DNA of 64,000 bases from Streptomyces narbonensis (GTDB lineage: Bacteria; Actinomycetota; Actinomycetes; Streptomycetales; Streptomycetaceae): positions 62,001 through 126,000 of the forward strand of contig NZ_BMSF01000016.1 of assembly GCF_014649015.1 (NCBI RefSeq), in the 5' to 3' direction. This document shows, in pieces, positions 36,035-44,753 of this stretch. Numbering within the stretch: position 1 is the stretch's first letter; each line of letters opens with the position of its first letter. Position numbers and translations under genes: made by a program. The notes under the pieces are model-generated. The model searched no databases, was not told where the DNA came from, and was given only the letters and a program-made list of their open reading frames with translations.

Positions 36035-36799
36035 ATGTCCGAATGGCTCGTACTCACCCTCGCGATGGCCGCCGCCTGCGCCGTCGTCCTGACCATCGTC
36101 GTCATCAACCACCGTCGTATCCCGGAGGACGACGACCCCAGCGAGACCCCCGACGTCATCGAGTACATGACGATGATGATCGGCGTGATCTACGCGATCG
36201 TCCTCGGTCTCGCCATCGCCGGCGTCTGGGAGGCCCGCGGGGCCGCCCAGGAGACCGTGCGCCAGGAGGCCCAGGCGATGCACGAGATCTCGGCCCGCGC
36301 CGAGGTCTACCCCCTGGACGTCCGCACCAGGATCCGCGCCGACGTCGACGCGTACGTCGCGTACGTGGTCGACGAGGAGTGGACGTACATGTCCGAGAAC
36401 GGCGAGCTGAGCGAGGAGGGCACCGCCCTCCTGGAGAAGGTGCGCCGCAGCGTCACCGACTACCAGCCCGCCAACGACTTCGAGGGCCAGGCCTACCAGC
36501 CGCTGGTCGACCAGGTGGCCGCCGCCGACGACGCCCGGGGCGCGCGCGGGCAGAACGCCGGGGCGACGATGCCGGGGGTGGTCTGGTTCGGCCTGATCAT
36601 CGGCGCCCTGGTGACCGTCGGCCTGATCTTCACGCTCCAGATCCGCAGGACGGGACGGGAGTTGCTGCTCGCCGGGCTGTTCAGCGTGCTGATCGCGTTC
36701 CTGCTCTTCCTCATCTGGGACTTCGACGCGCCGTTCGGCCGGGGCATCTCCGCCACCGCCACGCCGTTCACCGATCTGTTCCCGCAGGTCACGGGGTGA
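36035..36799 (+). CDS. DUF4239 membrane protein
   Basis: A 254-aa protein with four hydrophobic segments: two at the N-terminus (VLTLAMAAACAVVLTIVVIN, MTMMIGVIYAIVLGLAIAGVW) and two near the C-terminus (VVWFGLIIGALVTVGLIFTL, LLAGLFSVLIAFLLFLIW). They flank a helical domain (ETVRQEAQAMHEISARA). This fits the bestrophin-like DUF4239 family, where channel activity is suspected but not generally proven. It follows the proline-rich surface protein closely and ends before a compound hairpin. Confidence 0.85.
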   Translation: MSEWLVLTLAMAAACAVVLTIVVINHRRIPEDDDPSETPDVIEYMTMMIGVIYAIVLGLAIAGVWEARGAAQETVRQEAQAMHEISARAEVYPLDVRTRIRADVDAYVAYVVDEEWTYMSENGELSEEGTALLEKVRRSVTDYQPANDFEGQAYQPLVDQVAAADDARGARGQNAGATMPGVVWFGLIIGALVTVGLIFTLQIRRTGRELLLAGLFSVLIAFLLFLIWDFDAPFGRGISATATPFTDLFPQVTG

Positions 36800-36806
36800 G
36801 TCAGGG

Positions 36807-36851
36807 CGTGCGAATGGGCCGCACGGGGGACAAGCGTGCCCCATTCGCACG
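36807..36851 (+). terminator. compound hairpin after DUF4239 gene
   Basis: CGTGCGAATGGG (36807-36818) pairs with CCCATTCGCACG (36840-36851). Inside the 21-nt loop GCACG can pair with CGTGC, giving a long nested stem. It starts 7 nt after the stop codon. Confidence 0.75.
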
Positions 36852-36963
36852 TCTGGGATCGCGGCTGTGGTAGTGCACTCCTAGCGTTTCGGGCATCGAG
36901 GTGCACGCAGCCTTCGCGGGAATCCCGTTCCGCGGCTGCCCCTCGGGACCCGGAGGATTCACC

Positions 36964-37527
36964 ATGCGCGCGATACGTGCCGCGTCCACTGCCCTGCTGG
37001 GGGCGGCCGCCCTCGCCCTGGCCGCCCCCGCCACCGTCGCCCTCGCGGCGGAAGGTGCCCCCGCCACCAACCCGCGGGCACCGGGAGCGAAGGCACCGGG
37101 CGATTTCGTCGTGTCGCCCTCGCTCGTCGCCCCGGGCGGCCGGGTGACGCTGAGCGCACCCGGCTGCGCCAGCACGGCGACGGCCTCGGCCGGCATCTTC
37201 GACACCGTCGTCATCGCCCCGAACTCGGCGGCGACCGCCATCGTGGACTTCGACGCCCGGCCCGGTGCGGTGTACACGGTGTCGTTCAACTGCACCGGCG
37301 GCGTGCAGGACACCGTCGGTCTGACGATCAGCGGTACGCCCACGGCCACCCCGACCCTCAGCGCCACGCTGCTCACTCCCCCGCGCGGGGTGCGGGGCGG
37401 TCTCGGCGGCTCCGTGGACGAGGTGAACACCGGCATGCTCGCGACCGGTACGGCCCTGGTGCTGGCCGCCGCCACCGGTGTCGTGTACGTGGTCCGGCGC
37501 CGCTCCGGCTCCTCCCGCCGCCACTGA
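36964..37527 (+). CDS. exported surface protein with RGxxGGLGGS motif and C-terminal anchor (1)
   Basis: A 187-aa protein: signal peptide (residues 1-29), a small beta-rich domain with one likely disulfide (Cys68-Cys110), the motif RGVRGGLGGS at 141-150, a membrane helix at ~158-177 and the basic tail RRRSGSSRRH. This is the architecture of a sortase substrate, but without LPXTG. The ATG at 36964 follows GGAGG. A paralogue with the same motif lies convergently downstream, and a class F sortase gene is about 1 kb away. Sorting by that sortase is inference. Confidence 0.8.
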   Translation: MRAIRAASTALLGAAALALAAPATVALAAEGAPATNPRAPGAKAPGDFVVSPSLVAPGGRVTLSAPGCASTATASAGIFDTVVIAPNSAATAIVDFDARPGAVYTVSFNCTGGVQDTVGLTISGTPTATPTLSATLLTPPRGVRGGLGGSVDEVNTGMLATGTALVLAAATGVVYVVRRRSGSSRRH

Positions 37528-37653
37528 ACGGGAGCCGCGGAGCATGGCGCGGACCCGACCCGCGACCGGCGTCCCCGGACGCCCGTCGCCCCCGGGTCCT
37601 GGCGAGGACTCGGGGGCGACGGGCACAGCGGGCCGACCGGGAGGTTCGGCCGG

Positions 37654-38172
37654 TCAGACCCCGGCGCCCGTCATACGGCGACGACGGATGATGAAGAGTC
37701 CGCCGCCGAGCGCGGCGGCGGCGACCAGGCTGCCGCCGACGGCCATCTCGGTGGAGCTGGGTGCGAGCGAGCCGCCGAGACCGCCCTGCGCACCACGGCC
37801 CGGGAGGACGCGGAACGACTCCGTGACCACGTTGGAGCCGCCGTTGCACCTGACAGCCAGGTTGTAGTTGCCGGGCGTGGCGTTGTTGTGGACGCGGGCA
37901 ACGGCGGTGTTGAGGCCGTTGCCGCCCGAGAGGTTGGCCTCCGGGAAGGCGTTGGACGTGACCGTGCCACCACGGTTGCAGCCCCTGGCGGTGATCGTGA
38001 GCGTCGACCCCGGGTGGACCTCGAAGGGGCTGACGGTGACGTCTCTCGGGGTGTTGTTGGAGCCACCGGTGACGACGTTGCCCGGACCGTAGGTGGCGGC
38101 GGCGAGGGGGGCGGCGAGCCCGACCGCCGCGAACGCGGTGGCGGCCACCGCCAGAGTGCGTGCAGCACGCAT
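37654..38172 (-). CDS. exported surface protein with RGxxGGLGGS motif and C-terminal anchor (2)
   Basis: A 172-aa paralogue of the protein at 36964-37527. It has a signal peptide (1-26), a beta domain with VTVSPFEVHPGSTLTITARGC and a second Cys at 109, the motif RGAQGGLGGS at 126-135, a helix at ~143-162, then RRRRMTGAGV. The paralogues share the PGxxxTLxxxGC block, the Gly-rich motif and anchor layout while their middle parts differ. The ATG at 38172 follows GGAGG. The divergent sortase gene starts 416 bp upstream. Confidence 0.8.
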   Translation of the reverse strand: MRAARTLAVAATAFAAVGLAAPLAAATYGPGNVVTGGSNNTPRDVTVSPFEVHPGSTLTITARGCNRGGTVTSNAFPEANLSGGNGLNTAVARVHNNATPGNYNLAVRCNGGSNVVTESFRVLPGRGAQGGLGGSLAPSSTEMAVGGSLVAAAALGGGLFIIRRRRMTGAGV

Positions 38173-38588
38173 GGTTGAACCTCCAGTGGAAGACGCCCCA
38201 AAGCGGTGCTCCGGGAAATTCGACGAGTACGCCTTCCATGACGAACCATCACAAGTCGGGGCGAGCCGTGCATGTCGGCACTGGTCCACCCCGGTGAGGC
38301 GACACGCCCGGAATCGGCCCCTCGCAGAGCACGGAACCGCAGGTCACGGCCTTCCGGGGCGCTTATCTGACGAATACTCGGATGGGTCAGCCCCTTGTCA
38401 CCCGGCTGTCCCCACGGGGAGCTCACCACTCTCGGAGTGCGGACGCCACCGCGTGCCCACGGGTCCGCCGGGGCTCTGTTCCGCGCCCCGGCACCCGTCC
38501 GGCGGCGCCCCCCACCCGTTCGCCGCGTCCAGGGCGACGGACCGTCCCCCCGCCCTTACCGTTCTGACGACGCCACGAAGGGAGAATC
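38173..38588. other. divergent intergenic region, surface protein / sortase
   Basis: 416 bp with no supported gene. It should contain both promoters. A lower-G+C patch lies at 38366-38385 (CTTATCTGACGAATACTCGG). No convincing -35/-10 pair or operator was assigned. Confidence 0.6.
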
Positions 38589-39251
38589 ATGCCCCCGAAG
38601 GACTTCCGCGTCTTCGAGCGCAGGAGACGCCAACCCTGGGGCGTCCTGGCCCTCGCCATGCTGTCCGGGCTCGCCATGATGCGCAACGGGGTGGACGTCG
38701 CCCTCGGGCCGCCCCAACCCGCCGCCGCGGCACGGCCCGTGGTCCGTCCGGTGGTCCCGCCGCCGACGGAGGAGAGCGCCGGCCTGGAGGCGCTGCCCTT
38801 CGCACCGGCCTCCCGGATCAAGATCCCCGCCATCCAGGTGGCCGCGCCGATCATGGACGTGGGCCTGGACGCGGACGGCTGGGTCGCGGCACCGCCCCCG
38901 CAGGACGCCAACCTCGCCGGCTGGTACCAGAACGGCATCTCCCCGGGCCAGCGCGGCACTTCGGTCGTCGTCGGCCATGTCGACAACGCGCGGGGCCCGG
39001 CGGTCTTCTACGGCCTCGGCTCGCTGGAGAAGGGCCAGCACATCGAGGTCGAGCGGTACGACGGCCGGGTCGCCGTCTTCGAGATCTACGGAGTCGAGGT
39101 CTACGCCAAGAACGACTTCCCCGGCGTGCAGGTCTACGCGGACACCGGACAGCCCGAGCTCCGGGTGATCACCTGCGGCGGCGGCTACACACGGGCGCAC
39201 GGCTACGACGGGAACGTCGTCGTGTACGCCCACATGGTCGGCTCCCGCTGA
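38589..39251 (+). CDS. class F sortase
   Basis: A 220-aa membrane-anchored transpeptidase. An N-terminal basic stretch and a hydrophobic segment (WGVLALAMLSGLAMM) precede a Pro-rich linker and the sortase beta-barrel (SRIKIPAIQVAAPIMDVGLD). The catalytic triad is visible: His130 in VVGHVDN, Cys196 in VITCGGGY, and Arg202 just after it. The ATG follows AAGGGAG. Class F sortases are common in actinobacteria and mostly lack assigned substrates. The two flanking proteins with a common Gly-rich motif are obvious candidates. Confidence 0.92.
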   Translation: MPPKDFRVFERRRRQPWGVLALAMLSGLAMMRNGVDVALGPPQPAAAARPVVRPVVPPPTEESAGLEALPFAPASRIKIPAIQVAAPIMDVGLDADGWVAAPPPQDANLAGWYQNGISPGQRGTSVVVGHVDNARGPAVFYGLGSLEKGQHIEVERYDGRVAVFEIYGVEVYAKNDFPGVQVYADTGQPELRVITCGGGYTRAHGYDGNVVVYAHMVGSR

Positions 39252-39262
39252 GCTTCGCGCCG

Positions 39263-39304
39263 CGCGAAGGGCCCCGGCACCAGGGAGTGCCGGGGCCCTT
39301 CGCG
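39263..39304. terminator. bidirectional hairpin between sortase and deacetylase
   Basis: A perfect 18-bp stem (39263-39280 with 39287-39304) and a 6-nt loop lie between two convergent genes, 11-12 nt from each stop codon. Confidence 0.9.
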
Positions 39305-39315
39305 TACCGCCCGCG

Positions 39316-40197
39316 TCAGCGCCGGGGGACGGTGATGTGGTACCCGGCGTCGAGGAGTTCGGGCAGGTAGCGACGGAGCGCGGCCACGCTCTGGCTGCGG
39401 TCCCCGCCCGCGTCGTGGGACAGGACGACGGCGCCGGGGGCGGCGCCGTCGAGCACGCGGCGGACGATCGTGCCCGTGCCGGGCTCCTTCCAGTCGAGGG
39501 TGTCGACGGTCCAGGCGAGCGGCTCCATGCCCAGCTCGGCGCCGATCTCGAAGGAGTGCCGGTTCCAGGCCCCGTAGGGCGCGCGGTACCAGAGCGGCGC
39601 CGCGCCGAGTGTCCGCTCGACGACCTCGCTGGTGGAGCCGAGCTCGTCGCGGATCCGGGAGGGCCGCAGCTTGGGGATGAGGGGGTGGGACCACGAGTGG
39701 TTGCCGACGACGTGCCCGTCGGCGGCCATCTCCCGCAGCAGGTCCGGGTTCTCGACGGCCATCTCGCCGCAGACGAAGAACATCGCCCGGCACTCGTACC
39801 GGCGCAGGGTCTCCAGGATGGCGGGGGTGTAGCGGGGGTCGGGGCCGTCGTCGAAGGACAGCACCATGGAGCGGCCGACCCCGGACATGCCGAGGAAGGG
39901 CCGCTGCCGCACGGGCGGCACCGCCCGACGGAAGGCCGGGGGCGCGTACGCGGTCATCGGCTGGAGTCGGTAGGCGGACGGGCGCAGCCGGCCGGCACCC
40001 GCCGCCTGCGGCCCGGCGGCCGGCTCCGCGCCGGGCCCCGCTCCCGGCGGGCCCTTCGGCGCGGGGGCGGCGCCCGGGGGCCGCTCGGGTTCGCCGAACC
40101 GGTCCGCCGCCAGGTATCCGACGGTGGCCGTGGCGCCGAGCGCCGCGGCGAGGCGCAGCACCGCCCGGCGCCCCTGGGGCATCTGATCCTTTTTCAT
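39316..40197 (-). CDS. exported polysaccharide deacetylase (NodB domain)
   Basis: A 293-aa enzyme. A Tat-like signal (GRRAVLRLAAALGATATVG) is followed by a Pro/Gly/Ala linker and the NodB catalytic domain. Motif 1 is LSFDDGPD (base and metal Asp), motif 2 is GNHSWSHP (metal His), and motifs 3-4 are RAPYGAWN and WTVDTLDW. The final VVLSHDAGG carries the catalytic His. Likely acts on peptidoglycan or other wall glycans. ATG at 40197 is used; an ATG at 40182 preceded by AAGGA is also plausible. Confidence 0.92.
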   Translation of the reverse strand: MKKDQMPQGRRAVLRLAAALGATATVGYLAADRFGEPERPPGAAPAPKGPPGAGPGAEPAAGPQAAGAGRLRPSAYRLQPMTAYAPPAFRRAVPPVRQRPFLGMSGVGRSMVLSFDDGPDPRYTPAILETLRRYECRAMFFVCGEMAVENPDLLREMAADGHVVGNHSWSHPLIPKLRPSRIRDELGSTSEVVERTLGAAPLWYRAPYGAWNRHSFEIGAELGMEPLAWTVDTLDWKEPGTGTIVRRVLDGAAPGAVVLSHDAGGDRSQSVAALRRYLPELLDAGYHITVPRR

Positions 40198-40282
40198 GAC
40201 CAATGGTTCGTTCGGGGGAGTGCCCACCCGCCCCATCGACACCGGCCCCGTGCCCGAAAACACCCGATGAGCCGATACCGCG

Positions 40283-41494
40283 TTACTTCCCCATCGTCAG
40301 GCCGTCCTTCTCGGCGCCCCTGCTGAGCACGACCTGGCGGATCGTCTCGCGGATCGAGGTGTGGCGCGGGTCGCCGTCGCCCGCCGCGCCGAGGTTGACG
40401 ACCCGGCCCCGCCCGGTGTCGAACCACTGCGGGACGAACTCGGCCTTGGTGACCTCCCAGCGGGCTCCGGGCGACTTGGGCGGGGCGAAGGTGAAGCGGC
40501 CGAGGGTTCCCTGGTTGCCCCGGGGGTCGTAGGACCCCTCGTGGTTGATCATGTCCCCGGCAATCTGGTCGCCCATCCCGTAGACGATCCAGGTGCCGTT
40601 GACCTTCTCGTACGCCTGCGGCACGTGGGCGTGCGTACCGATGATCAGGTCGATGTCGGGGCGGCCTCCGCTCGTGGAGGCGGTGAGCGCGCGGCCGAGG
40701 GAGAGCTGCCGCTGGTCGGCTTCGGTCTGCCACTCGGTGCCCCAGTGGACGCTGACCACGACGACGTCGGCGCCGGCCGCGCGGGCGGCTCGCGCGTCGG
40801 CGATGACCGTGCTCTCGTCGAGAAGCCGGACCGCCCAGGGCTGCCCCTCGGGCAGCGGGTAGCCGTTGGTGTCGTAGGTGTAGGCGAGCTGGGCGACCGT
40901 GGCGCCGCCTGCCTTCATGAGCGTGGGCCGCGCCGCCTCCTCGGCGGTACGGGCGGATCCCGCGTGCCGGATCCCGGCGGCGTCGAGGGCGTCGAGGGTG
41001 CGGCGCAGTCCGGCCGCGCCGTCGTCCAGGGCGTGGTTGGAGGCGGTGGAGCAGGAGTCGTAGCCGGTGGCCTTGAGGGCGGCGGCGACCTCGGGCGGCG
41101 ACTTGAAGGCGGGGTAGCCGGTGTAGGGGCCGCCCTCCTTCCCGTACACGGTCTCCATGTGGCAGATGGCCAGGTCGGCGGGGGCGACGACGCCCTTCGC
41201 CCCGGCGAACATGGGGCCGAAGTCGTAGCCGTCGCCGCCGGCGTCCTGGGCCGCGCGGCGGATGATCGAGTCGTGCGGGAGGACGTCGCCCGAGGCGACG
41301 AGGGTGAAGCCGGTGGACGCGGAGGCTCCGCCGGGGGCGGCGGACGCCGGTGCCGGGCTCCGCCCGCCGGCGGTGCCGGCCGAGGTCCCCGGGGTCGGGG
41401 TGCCGCCCGGGGTGTTCCCGGCGGTGCAGCCCGTGGCCGCCGCGACGAGGAGGGCGGCGACCGCCACCGCTGCCGGTGTGGTGCGTGAGGTCAT
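40283..41494 (-). CDS. CapA-family lipoprotein (PGA_cap metallophosphatase fold)
   Basis: A 403-aa lipoprotein with lipobox ATGC at residues 20-23, a Gly/Pro/Ala linker and the PGA_cap domain. The calcineurin-like metal motifs are visible: VASGDVLPHDS, CHMETVYG, STASNHALDDG, SVHWGTEW and IIGTHAHVPQ. The family includes poly-gamma-glutamate synthesis CapA, but no capBC genes are nearby, so a wall-associated hydrolase role is equally likely. The ATG follows GGAG with 8-nt spacing. Confidence 0.9.
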   Translation of the reverse strand: MTSRTTPAAVAVAALLVAAATGCTAGNTPGGTPTPGTSAGTAGGRSPAPASAAPGGASASTGFTLVASGDVLPHDSIIRRAAQDAGGDGYDFGPMFAGAKGVVAPADLAICHMETVYGKEGGPYTGYPAFKSPPEVAAALKATGYDSCSTASNHALDDGAAGLRRTLDALDAAGIRHAGSARTAEEAARPTLMKAGGATVAQLAYTYDTNGYPLPEGQPWAVRLLDESTVIADARAARAAGADVVVVSVHWGTEWQTEADQRQLSLGRALTASTSGGRPDIDLIIGTHAHVPQAYEKVNGTWIVYGMGDQIAGDMINHEGSYDPRGNQGTLGRFTFAPPKSPGARWEVTKAEFVPQWFDTGRGRVVNLGAAGDGDPRHTSIRETIRQVVLSRGAEKDGLTMGK

Positions 41495-41754
41495 CTACGG
41501 CACTCCGCTCGACTCTTGCTATGAACACCTGTTCTGAAGAATTGATCGCGCGGGAAAGCCGCAGTCAAGGGTCAAGGCCGCACAAGCGCATGAACCGCAC
41601 CGAAACGGACGCAACCACTCCGCCTGACCGTTCGCCGTACCATTCGCCGCTCCGTGCGACCGTTCGCCGCATACCGATGTCCCTTCCCTGTCCCTCCTCT
41701 TCCGGATGCGTTCGTATACCGCCGGGACGAGGAGCCGAGGGAGAGGCGCGGAGG

Positions 41755-42312
41755 ATGACGACGGCGACGACCGACGAACGGAACCTGGAAGGGCTGCAGC
41801 GGGACCACGGCCCGGCGCTGCTCTCCTTCCTGCTCGGGCTGACCTACGGGGACCGGCAGCGCGCCGAGGACCTCGCCCAGGAGACGCTCGTACGGGCCTG
41901 GCTCCACCCCGAGGCCTTCGAGGGGCCGTACGAGTCGATGCGGCCCTGGCTCTTCACCGTGGCACGCCGACTGGCCATCGACGCCCGCCGCTCACGCCTC
42001 GCCCGCCCCGCCGAGATCGGCGACGGCGTCCTCGCGGTGACGCCCGACCCCGCCGACGCGACCGCCTCCGCCGAGGCCGCGCTCGACGTCCGGGCCGCCG
42101 TCCGCGAACTGAGCCCCGAGCACCGGGAGGTGCTCGTCCGGATCTACTTCCACGGACTGACCGTCAACGAGGCCGCCGTCGACCTCGGCATCCCCGCCGG
42201 GACCGTCAAGTCCCGCTCGCACTACGCCCTGCGCCAGCTCGGCCGGTCCCTGCCCGGCTACCGCCCGCACCGCGCGGGCGTTGCCCGGCCACGCGCCGCG
42301 GCCCCACAATGA
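41755..42312 (+). CDS. ECF RNA polymerase sigma factor
   Basis: A 185-aa sigma factor. Region 2 spans LSFLLGLTYGDRQRAEDLAQETLVRAW and PWLFTVARRLAIDARR; region 4 spans LSPEHREVLVRIYFHGLTVNEAAVDLGIPAGTVKSR. This resembles SigL/SigK-like ECF groups. No anti-sigma gene with a zinc-finger motif follows; the next gene is a thioesterase starting 5 nt later. The target promoters are unknown. Confidence 0.93.
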   Translation: MTTATTDERNLEGLQRDHGPALLSFLLGLTYGDRQRAEDLAQETLVRAWLHPEAFEGPYESMRPWLFTVARRLAIDARRSRLARPAEIGDGVLAVTPDPADATASAEAALDVRAAVRELSPEHREVLVRIYFHGLTVNEAAVDLGIPAGTVKSRSHYALRQLGRSLPGYRPHRAGVARPRAAAPQ

Positions 42313-42316
42313 CGCC

Positions 42317-42760
42317 GTGACGCTGACTCCCGACGCCGCGGCCCTGACTCCCGCCGCCGCCGAAAAGATCCTCGCCGACAACTTCGCCCCCTGGGTGCTC
42401 GATCTGGGCCTCACCATCGAATCGGTGGACTCGGTCGACGGCTCCGGGGCCGTGCTCCGGCTCCCCTGGTCCGACCGGCTCGCCCGGGAGGGCGGCGGGC
42501 TCTCCGGCCAGGCCCTGATGGCCGCCGCCGACACCGCGACGGTCATCGCGGTCGCCGTTTCCCGCGGCGGATTCGTGCCGATGACCACCGTCCAGCAGTC
42601 CATCACCTTCCAGCGAGCGGTCGTCGGCAGCGACGTCCTCGTGCGGGCCAGGCTGACCAAGTCGGGCAAGCGGATGGCCTTCGCCGACATCACGATGACC
42701 GCCGACGGCTCGGAGGAGATCGCCGCCCACGCGACCGCCGTGTACGCGCTGCTCGGCTGA
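42317..42760 (+). CDS. PaaI-like hotdog-fold thioesterase
   Basis: A 147-aa protein. The hotdog helix and active region read GGGLSGQALMAAADTATVIAVAV, and the strands are TTVQQSITFQRAVVGSDVLVRARLTKSGKRMAFADITMT. These proteins hydrolyse acyl-CoA thioesters. The GTG at 42317 gives VTLTPDAAALTPAAAEKIL and is almost contiguous with the sigma factor gene, so the two are probably co-transcribed. Specificity unknown. Confidence 0.85.
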   Translation: MTLTPDAAALTPAAAEKILADNFAPWVLDLGLTIESVDSVDGSGAVLRLPWSDRLAREGGGLSGQALMAAADTATVIAVAVSRGGFVPMTTVQQSITFQRAVVGSDVLVRARLTKSGKRMAFADITMTADGSEEIAAHATAVYALLG

Positions 42761-42963
42761 ACCGGCCACGACACACGGTCCGCGCCACTTCTCCCCCGCC
42801 CGCCACCTGTGGCAACAGGAATCCCACCGGCACCGATCCGGCCGGGAAACGTATCCGAAACCACACCGGCGAGTTGAGCAAAGCGGGACCCGCGGGGGTC
42901 CTTCACGGTGGAGGCTCTCCCCCGGGCCCCCGACGTCCGGGGCCCGACGTCCGGGAGAAGAAG

Positions 42964-43521
42964 GTGGGAGCGTTGCTGCCCGAGAGCACGAACGGCACCG
43001 GCGGCACGAGCGGCGGCGGGCTCGCCGTCCCGATGGCCTGGCTGTGCGCCGAGTACCTGGCCGACGAGGTCCTGCGGACCGCCGCGCTCGTGGCGCCCGG
43101 CTCGCTGGAGTACCGGGCCGGCCTCCAGGCCCTGGCCCTCACCGTCCTGTTGTCGGAGTCCCCGGACGGAGCCGGGGGGTCGGACGGGGCCGAGGTGCAC
43201 CGCGGCCGCGGCGCCCCCGTACGGATCGAGGCCCTGCTGCGCCGTACCGCGCACGACCGGCCCTGGACGTCCTGGATCGAGGAGCGGATCGCCGAGCGCC
43301 TCGCCGCGGAGGGGGAGGGCCCCGACCTTGCTCTCGCCCTGACCGCGTGGCAGCGGCTGCGCGACACCTGGGTGCGCGCCGCAGACCTGGACGGCCCGTC
43401 CGCCGGCGAACCCGGGGCGGCGGACGCTCCCGCGCCGACGGTCGACGAGCAGGACCAGATCTGGCTCCCGGCCTGGAAGCTGGGCCTGCCCCTGGCGCAC
43501 CTCTCGCTCTACCTATGCTGA
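42964..43521 (+). CDS. hypothetical protein, 185 aa
   Basis: Not recognised. A soluble, mainly helical protein: VPMAWLCAEYLADEVLRTAALVAPG, then RIEALLRRTAHDRPWTSWIEERIAERLAAEG, ending LPAWKLGLPLAHLSLYLC. The GTG at 42964 follows GGGAG; an ATG 90 bp upstream would add a Gly/Pro-rich leader without a ribosome site. Its stop codon overlaps by 9 bp the end of the convergent histidine kinase gene. Confidence 0.7.
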   Translation: MGALLPESTNGTGGTSGGGLAVPMAWLCAEYLADEVLRTAALVAPGSLEYRAGLQALALTVLLSESPDGAGGSDGAEVHRGRGAPVRIEALLRRTAHDRPWTSWIEERIAERLAAEGEGPDLALALTAWQRLRDTWVRAADLDGPSAGEPGAADAPAPTVDEQDQIWLPAWKLGLPLAHLSLYLC

Positions 43522-44718
43522 ACGATGCACACCCGGACGGTACTTGGGGATGCGGACCGTCACCTTCATGCCCGCACCCACGCCGGTCTCGATGACGAGA
43601 CCGTGCTCCGGCCCGTAGACCTGCCGGAGCCGCTCGTCCACATTGGAAAGACCGATGCCGGAGCCCGCCGGGTGCTCACCGCGCAGGACGGCCCGCAGCA
43701 GCTCCGGGTCCATGCCGACCCCGTCGTCCTCGACGGTCACCACGGCCTCCGCGCCCGCGTCCCGCGCCGCGATCGTCACCCGGCAGCCCCGCTCGCGCTC
43801 CTGGAGGCCGTGCTTGACGGCGTTCTCCACGAGGGGCTGCAGGCAGAGGAAGGGCAGCGTCACCGGCAGCACTTCGGGGGCGATCTGGAGCGTCACCTTC
43901 AGCCGCTTCCCGAAACGCGCACCCGCAAGGGCCAAGTACTGCTCGATGGAGCGCAGTTCGTCGGCGAGCTGGGCGAAGTCGCCGTGCCTGCGGAAGGAGT
44001 ACCGGGTGAAGTCGGCGAACTCCAGGAGGAGTTCCCTGGCGCGCTCGGGGTCGGTGCGGACGAACGAGGCGATTGCGGCGAGGGAGTTGAAGATGAAGTG
44101 GGGCGAGATCTGGGCGCGCAACGCCCTGATCTCGGCCTCCACGATCCTGGTCCGCGAGCGGTCGAGCTCGGCAAGCTCCAGCTGGACGGAGACCCAGCGG
44201 GCCACTTCGGTCGCGGCCCGCACCAGGACGGCGGACTCCCGTGACCCGTAGGCGACGAGCGCGCCGAGGACCCCGTCCTCGCCCGTGAGCGGGGCGATCA
44301 CCGCCCAGCGCAGGGGGCAGGCCGGGTCGGCGCAGTCGGTGTGCGCGGACCGGCTGCGGCCGGTGTCGAGGGTGTCGGCGGCCAGCGCGGGGACGTGCGC
44401 CCGGTGGTGCTCCCCGCCCGGCCCGTCCCAGGCGAGGACCGCGCCCCGGTCGGTGAGGCAGAGCGCCTCCGTGCCGAGCAGCGAGCGCAGCGTGCTCGCC
44501 GCCTTTCGGGCGGTCTCCTCGGTGAGTCCGGCGCGCAGCGGCGGCGCGGCGAGCGAGGCCGTGTGCAGGGTGTGGAAGGTGGCCCGCTCGACGGGGGTGC
44601 CGAGGCCGGGGTCGGCGGTACGGCCCGCACGGCGGGCGGTGAACCGTCCGAGGACGAAGCCGACCGCGAGCAGCACCGCCCCGGCGGCGCCCGCCGCGGC
44701 GAGGGCGATACCGGTCAT
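43513..44718 (-). CDS. LytS-type sensor histidine kinase
   Basis: A 401-aa kinase with one N-terminal membrane helix (ALAAAGAAGAVLLAVGFVLG). A GAF-like region contains CADPAC, then the His_kinase domain with His207 (QISPHFIFNSLAAI) and the ATPase motifs CLQPLVENAVKHG, VEDDGVGM and GIGLSNVDERL. It lacks the five-helix LytS sensor. It is last in the operon after the symporter; the response regulator gene is at the other end. The ATG overlaps the stop of a 12-codon mini-ORF. Confidence 0.92.
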   Translation of the reverse strand: MTGIALAAAGAAGAVLLAVGFVLGRFTARRAGRTADPGLGTPVERATFHTLHTASLAAPPLRAGLTEETARKAASTLRSLLGTEALCLTDRGAVLAWDGPGGEHHRAHVPALAADTLDTGRSRSAHTDCADPACPLRWAVIAPLTGEDGVLGALVAYGSRESAVLVRAATEVARWVSVQLELAELDRSRTRIVEAEIRALRAQISPHFIFNSLAAIASFVRTDPERARELLLEFADFTRYSFRRHGDFAQLADELRSIEQYLALAGARFGKRLKVTLQIAPEVLPVTLPFLCLQPLVENAVKHGLQERERGCRVTIAARDAGAEAVVTVEDDGVGMDPELLRAVLRGEHPAGSGIGLSNVDERLRQVYGPEHGLVIETGVGAGMKVTVRIPKYRPGVHRSA

Positions 44719-44753
44719 CGGCGTACCCCTCGGGTGGGAGGTGAGCCGGTCAT
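44715..44753 (-). CDS. repeat-derived mini-ORF, 12 aa
   Basis: MTGSPPTRGVRR then TGA. Its ATG overlaps the stop of the 48-aa ORF upstream and its TGA overlaps the kinase ATG, both as ATGA. A GAGGGG ribosome-like site duplicated from the repeat precedes both this ATG and the kinase ATG. It may only serve coupled translation; whether a stable peptide results is unknown. Confidence 0.45.
   Translation of the reverse strand: MTGSPPTRGVRR

Noticed and set aside
40283..41494. Poly-gamma-glutamate capsule locus
   Set aside because: Only a CapA-like protein is present; no capB or capC homologue is nearby.
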